A stretch of 64,000 bases of DNA, from assembly GCA_934045905.1 (NCBI GenBank), contig OW203762.1, positions 5,766,001 through 5,830,000 on the forward strand. The letters run 5' to 3'. The translations under genes were made by a program, and so were the position numbers. The notes below the pieces were generated by a model. That model ran no database searches, was not told the DNA's origin, and saw only the letters and a program-made list of their open reading frames with translations. The stretch is from Leuctra nigra. Lineage: Eukaryota; Arthropoda; Insecta; Plecoptera; Leuctridae. Shown here in pieces: positions 60,487-64,000 of this stretch (its first letter is position 1; every line of letters starts with the position of its first letter).

Positions 60487-61111
60487 CAGGGTGCGAATTG
60501 ATGGGGGAGGGGGGGGGGGGATGGGGGGATTTCCCCCCCTCTGGTTTTCTCATCCCCGGCTCTGTTTCCCAATAAAGGATCCCAGGGGGGGGATAGAGTT
60601 TTCCCCCCCTCTGTAAAATGTTGACTTTTAATCTACGAAACAATAGATACCTACTTTTTTCTGAAATAAATCTAAAATTATAAAAATAAATTGTCCCACA
60701 AAACAACTGTCAAATTGCCTTTATTAGCAAATCAGCTGTATTTGATAAGATTTATTTTACTTGCCCACCACTTCTGAATTCCCTTTATATTGAAATTGTA
60801 ATAATAATAAAAAAAAATAAAAAATAAAAGCAATTCCTCTTTTATAATGCCATTTGTCGTTATGAAAAAGGGCTTCAAACAGTGTACAAATCGCTTAGAA
60901 ATGCACCAGATCTAATCTTGAAATTCAAAATTTCCCGGGGCTTAGCGCCCCGGACCCGCATGTTGCTGGGGGGGGGGGGGGGCCCTCCCACCAGATCCCC
61001 CATTGTATTCGTGGGCAATCGTATTTTTCGCCTTTGCTATATTTCCCAACATTCTTGGAATTTTTATATTTCCTATCCCCCCCCTCTGTAAATTGAACAA
61101 TTCGCACCCTG
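60487..61111. mobile_element. hAT-like element, GGTGCGAATTG ends
   Basis: Ends CAGGGTGCGAATTG / CAATTCGCACCCTG with a perfect 8-bp duplication CCTACATG (60479-60486 and 61112-61119). The interior holds the GGGGCTTAGCGCCCCGGACC block and G/C tracts. No transposase. Confidence 0.95.
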
Positions 61112-61119
61112 CCTACATG

Positions 61120-61502
61120 CAAGGGCGTATCCAGGATTAATTTTCGGGAGGGGCCGAACATTACTAATATTTTGAAAAATCACAGTGGAAAAAAGGGGTT
61201 CGGGGGCGCAGCCCCCGAGAAATTTTGAATCAAGGTCATTCATTTAGGTGCAATTTTGAATCGCAGTGAATGGCTATTTTGGAAAACTATAAATTACAAA
61301 ATATCCAAAAATTGGAAATTTTTTGGAATTTTAAGTCAATTTTAACCATTTTGGAACGTTTTTGACATGATCTGTTTATTTATAAGTTTTTTTTTCACAT
61401 ATTATTTTAAAAGTGCTAATTTTCTTAGATGACACCCTGATTTCGGGGGGGGGGGGGGTCATGGCCTCCTCGCCCCCCCCCATCCCCCTGAATACGCCCT
61501 TG
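61120..61502. mobile_element. hAT-like element directly following, CAAGGGCGTAT ends
   Basis: Ends CAAGGGCGTATCCAGG and the inverted CCTGAATACGCCCTTG. The left flank is the same CCTACATG (61112-61119) and the right flank CCTTCATG (61503-61510), a 7/8 target duplication. Confidence 0.88.
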
Positions 61503-61581
61503 CCTTCATGATATGTACAGCCGCCTCGTTATGTTCTGATAAAAGCCATTGATAAATCCAGTCTTTCAAATCACCCCTATG

Positions 61582-62845
61582 CAGGGACCCGAACCTTTAT
61601 TAATAAAGGTTCCGGTTCCACAATTTTACTTTATAAAGGTTCGGGTTCCGGTTCCGGTTCTTAAACAAATAATCTTAAAGGTTCGGTTCCGGTTCCGATT
61701 CCTGCATAAAGGTTCCGGGTTCCGGTTCTCAAATTTTAAATCAACAAACTAGATTATAACACTTCAGTATTAAGTCAAATTTAATGGAATTATTGGATTT
61801 GGATTTTGTCCTATGAATGAAGCACTGGTGTAGTGTCTGTAAAAGCCCTATCACACTGAGTTGCAACCCGTGTATGGAACCGGCGGTTGGAAAATATGGT
61901 TGGCCGCGCACGTGCAGAGACTGAATTTGGTCAACCCGCGGGTTGGGTTGAAAAATAGAGAAGTCTCTATTTTTCCGGTTCCAACAATTTGTTGTGGTAC
62001 CACGTGACGTGAACTTACCAATAGGATGCTATAAATATTAGCTATAAATCATATTTATCAGATGAATATTCAACTTGAACATGTGTATGGATAAATAGTG
62101 CGTATTATTATTAACTTGTACTTACTTAAATATATTTCTTTCATAAGTAATCACTCTAAATATGAGATTTGGATTGCCGCTGTCAGATTTTGTTATTCCC
62201 TATACTTTTATTTTGGTTACTATGGCAACTGCTTTCTGCGCAACTCATGAGTGTCAATTGTGAACCAACCAACATCAAACCAAACAGTTGCGTGTGATAG
62301 GCGGTTGCCTCCTTTTGCAACAAAAGTTTCCATACGACAGTTCCAACCACGGGTTGCAACTCAGTGTGATACCCACTTAATATGTGTACAGAAGTCACAT
62401 GATGGTGCGCAGACTAAATCTCAGAGTCTGGAGATATTCATTTTGCCAGAGCTTCATAAATGTCAGCAATGCAGTTCGCATCGCAGTAGTCAGATTCAAA
62501 GATTGAAAACTCGAGCATCATTTGAAAATGAAGGATTTTCAAGAATTAAAAAAAGTATACAAAAAATACTAATAGAAATGTTATCAAAAAATAAAACTTT
62601 TTACAACTTTGCGAATAATATTCTTTGAAAATACCATAATATTAATATCCAAGGGTTAAAAAATTAAATCGTACATGTTTCTTTCATGAAAAGAAGGAAC
62701 CTTAAAGAACCTTAAAAAACCTTTAAGAAATAATTGATTTTAAAGGTTCGGGTTCCGGTTCCGGTTTTGGGGAAAAATGTATAACGGTTCCGGTTCCAAA
62801 ATTATAAAGGTTCATACCGGTTCTAGGTTCCGGTTCGGGTCCCTG
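61582..62845. mobile_element. hAT-like element with GGTTCC subterminal repeats
   Basis: Ends CAGGGACCCGAACC / GGTTCGGGTCCCTG with a perfect 8-bp duplication CCCCTATG (61574-61581 and 62846-62853). Both subterminal regions are packed with GGTTCC/GGTTCG hexamers, about 150-190 nt on each side. A second transposon is nested in it. No transposase frame seen. Confidence 0.95.
61849..62371. mobile_element. nested inverted-repeat element
   Basis: Its 24-bp ends begin TATCACACTGAGTTGCAACC and are perfectly inverted at 62348-62371; CCC flanks both sides (possible 3-bp duplication). 523 nt, non-coding. Confidence 0.85.
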
Positions 62846-63049
62846 CCCCTATGCATACCTACAAATATCAATATTTTAGGCAAGTTACGTCTGTGTACGA
62901 CTGGTAGTCGCGATAGGCGGGAAGTTTTATCAGGACAGAGAAACTAATAAGTGGGTTCAGCGATGTCAGGGCAGGGGAACATAATTGCTTAGGTAAACAA
63001 TGGTGGGTTTGGTGGGGAGGGGAGCGTGATGCGAGGGCGTAATGCGAGG

Positions 63050-63240
63050 GGCCCCCCAATATAATGCGGTTCCGGGGCGCATAGACCCGGGAAAATTTTG
63101 AATTTCAATACCAAATTTGGGGCCTTTCTACGCGATTTGTACATAATAAGCCAATTTTTACCTCTTTGACAAATCAGTGGGCTGACGGCGTCCACCCTGA
63201 AAAAAGAGTGAGGGGACGCGTCCGCCCTCAAATTAACCAC
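63050..63240. repeat. fragment of the GGGGCGCATAG family
   Basis: TTCCGGGGCGCATAGACCCG + GGAAAATTTTGAATTTCAAT resembles interior sequence of the hAT-like elements at 32.1 and 60.9 kb. Element ends not visible. Confidence 0.5.
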
Positions 63241-63461
63241 TGTATAGAGGTGCATACACTAAATAACTATTTTGCAGCTGTGCAATTTGCTAAAGAAGAT
63301 CAATGGGATGATTTATGACTAATGATGGAAAGTGTTAAGTGACCGGTCAAATTCCTTTTTTAGGAAAAGTTACGAGATATAAAATTATAATTTGTTGGAA
63401 AAAGAACTTAGGACAAGGTTGACAGAAATTATTTGTTTGAGGAGAAACGTGGTGATACTGT

Positions 63462-63964
63462 TTCAGTTTCAGTTTCAGTTTATTATCCATTTTTACAGAG
63501 TGGTTACAATATGTAGATCACAAAGTATTGACCCAGAAGCCGTTACGCTTTATTAGGGCATGTGGAATATCTAATGATAATAAATAATAATAATATTAAG
63601 AACAATTATAATAATTATAGTAGAAGAAGACAATGTTTAAAAATAATAAACTAGGTTGTTGGTTACAGTATGATAATTGATAATTGTATACCATTATAAT
63701 TAAAGATTATTAATACCTACTATGTTATCAGTAACACATGACATCAAAATGACACAAGGATTATGCACAACTTAGTTCCACTGTCTTCCGAAATAACGCA
63801 GGATAAGGCAAAACTTATTTTTTACTTTCTTCTAAATACTCGTCTATGGAATAGTATGCTTTATTTATAAGGTACTGCTTGAGTTGATGTTTGAAACTAC
63901 CATATTCATCAATTCCCTTGAGCTTGTTAGGTAGTGCGTTGTACAGTGCTGTGTCCGTGAGTTC
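63462..63964 (-). pseudogene. LINE 3' end: reverse transcriptase C-terminus, 3' UTR and tail
   Basis: On minus, 63964-63815 encodes DTALYNALPNKLKGIDEYGS, then FKHQLKQYLINKAYYSIDEY and LEESKK before TAA. The ALYNxLPxxL...FKxxLKxYL...AYYSxxEYL pattern is a common C-terminus of CR1/Jockey-type LINEs. The 3' UTR runs to a short tail of TTTCAG repeats (63462-63482 on plus). An in-frame TGA precedes the fragment at about 63967, so the copy is dead. Confidence 0.8.
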
Positions 63965-64000
63965 TCATTAAACATACCTAACTATAAAAACAGTAAATTC

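Noticed and set aside
62251..62628. 125-codon plus-strand frame
   Set aside because: It starts inside a nested non-coding transposon and crosses its end into another element, so it cannot be a host gene.

Overview
The window is animal nuclear DNA, most likely arthropod and probably insect. Genes are split by introns with GT-AG ends, the background is AT-rich, and transposon and satellite content is very high. Nothing bacterial or viral is seen. The species cannot be fixed from the sequence. One protein-coding gene can be fully assembled: a minus-strand Q50 paired-like homeobox gene that best fits homeobrain (hbn). It has four coding exons spread over 35 kb (exon 1 36923-37046, exon 2 25656-25894, exon 3 3846-3936, exon 4 1918-2426). 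They join in phase to a 320-residue protein with an N-terminal octapeptide (YSIDQILG), a complete 60-residue homeodomain and a C-terminal OAR-like motif.

Layout from left to right. 1-1917 is the 3' flank or 3' UTR of hbn, carrying two copies of a short inverted-repeat element. 2427-3845 is intron 3, with three CRE palindromes in tandem. 3937-25655 is intron 2 (21.7 kb). It starts with a 76-nt array that reiterates the exon-3 splice acceptor and the first codons of homeodomain helix 3. It continues through Helentron-like modules full of a composite GGAAGTGACGTCA motif, a transposon with 199-bp inverted arms holding a nested hAT-like insertion, and a 9.8-kb array of about 123 copies of an 80-nt unit. 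It ends beside a decayed LINE 3' end. 25895-36922 is intron 1 (11 kb), with a Helitron, several hAT-like elements and SINE-like repeats, and a relatively repeat-poor stretch near exon 1 that looks like a candidate enhancer.

Upstream of hbn (37047-64000) I recognise no further host gene. This part holds a 3.7-kb satellite of 65/66-nt units, two more Helitrons, LINE 3' ends, a 200-N assembly gap beside a tandem array, a 24-nt minisatellite, a 4.2-kb satellite of 73-nt units with higher-order structure, and a run of hAT-like elements whose 8-bp target duplications can be read directly.

The gene and its repeats interact in one notable way: nine extra copies of the exon-3 3' splice site lie in intron 2 directly before the real exon. 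Each would give a truncated homeodomain if used. The other repeats look like ordinary transposable-element and satellite turnover in very large developmental-gene introns.
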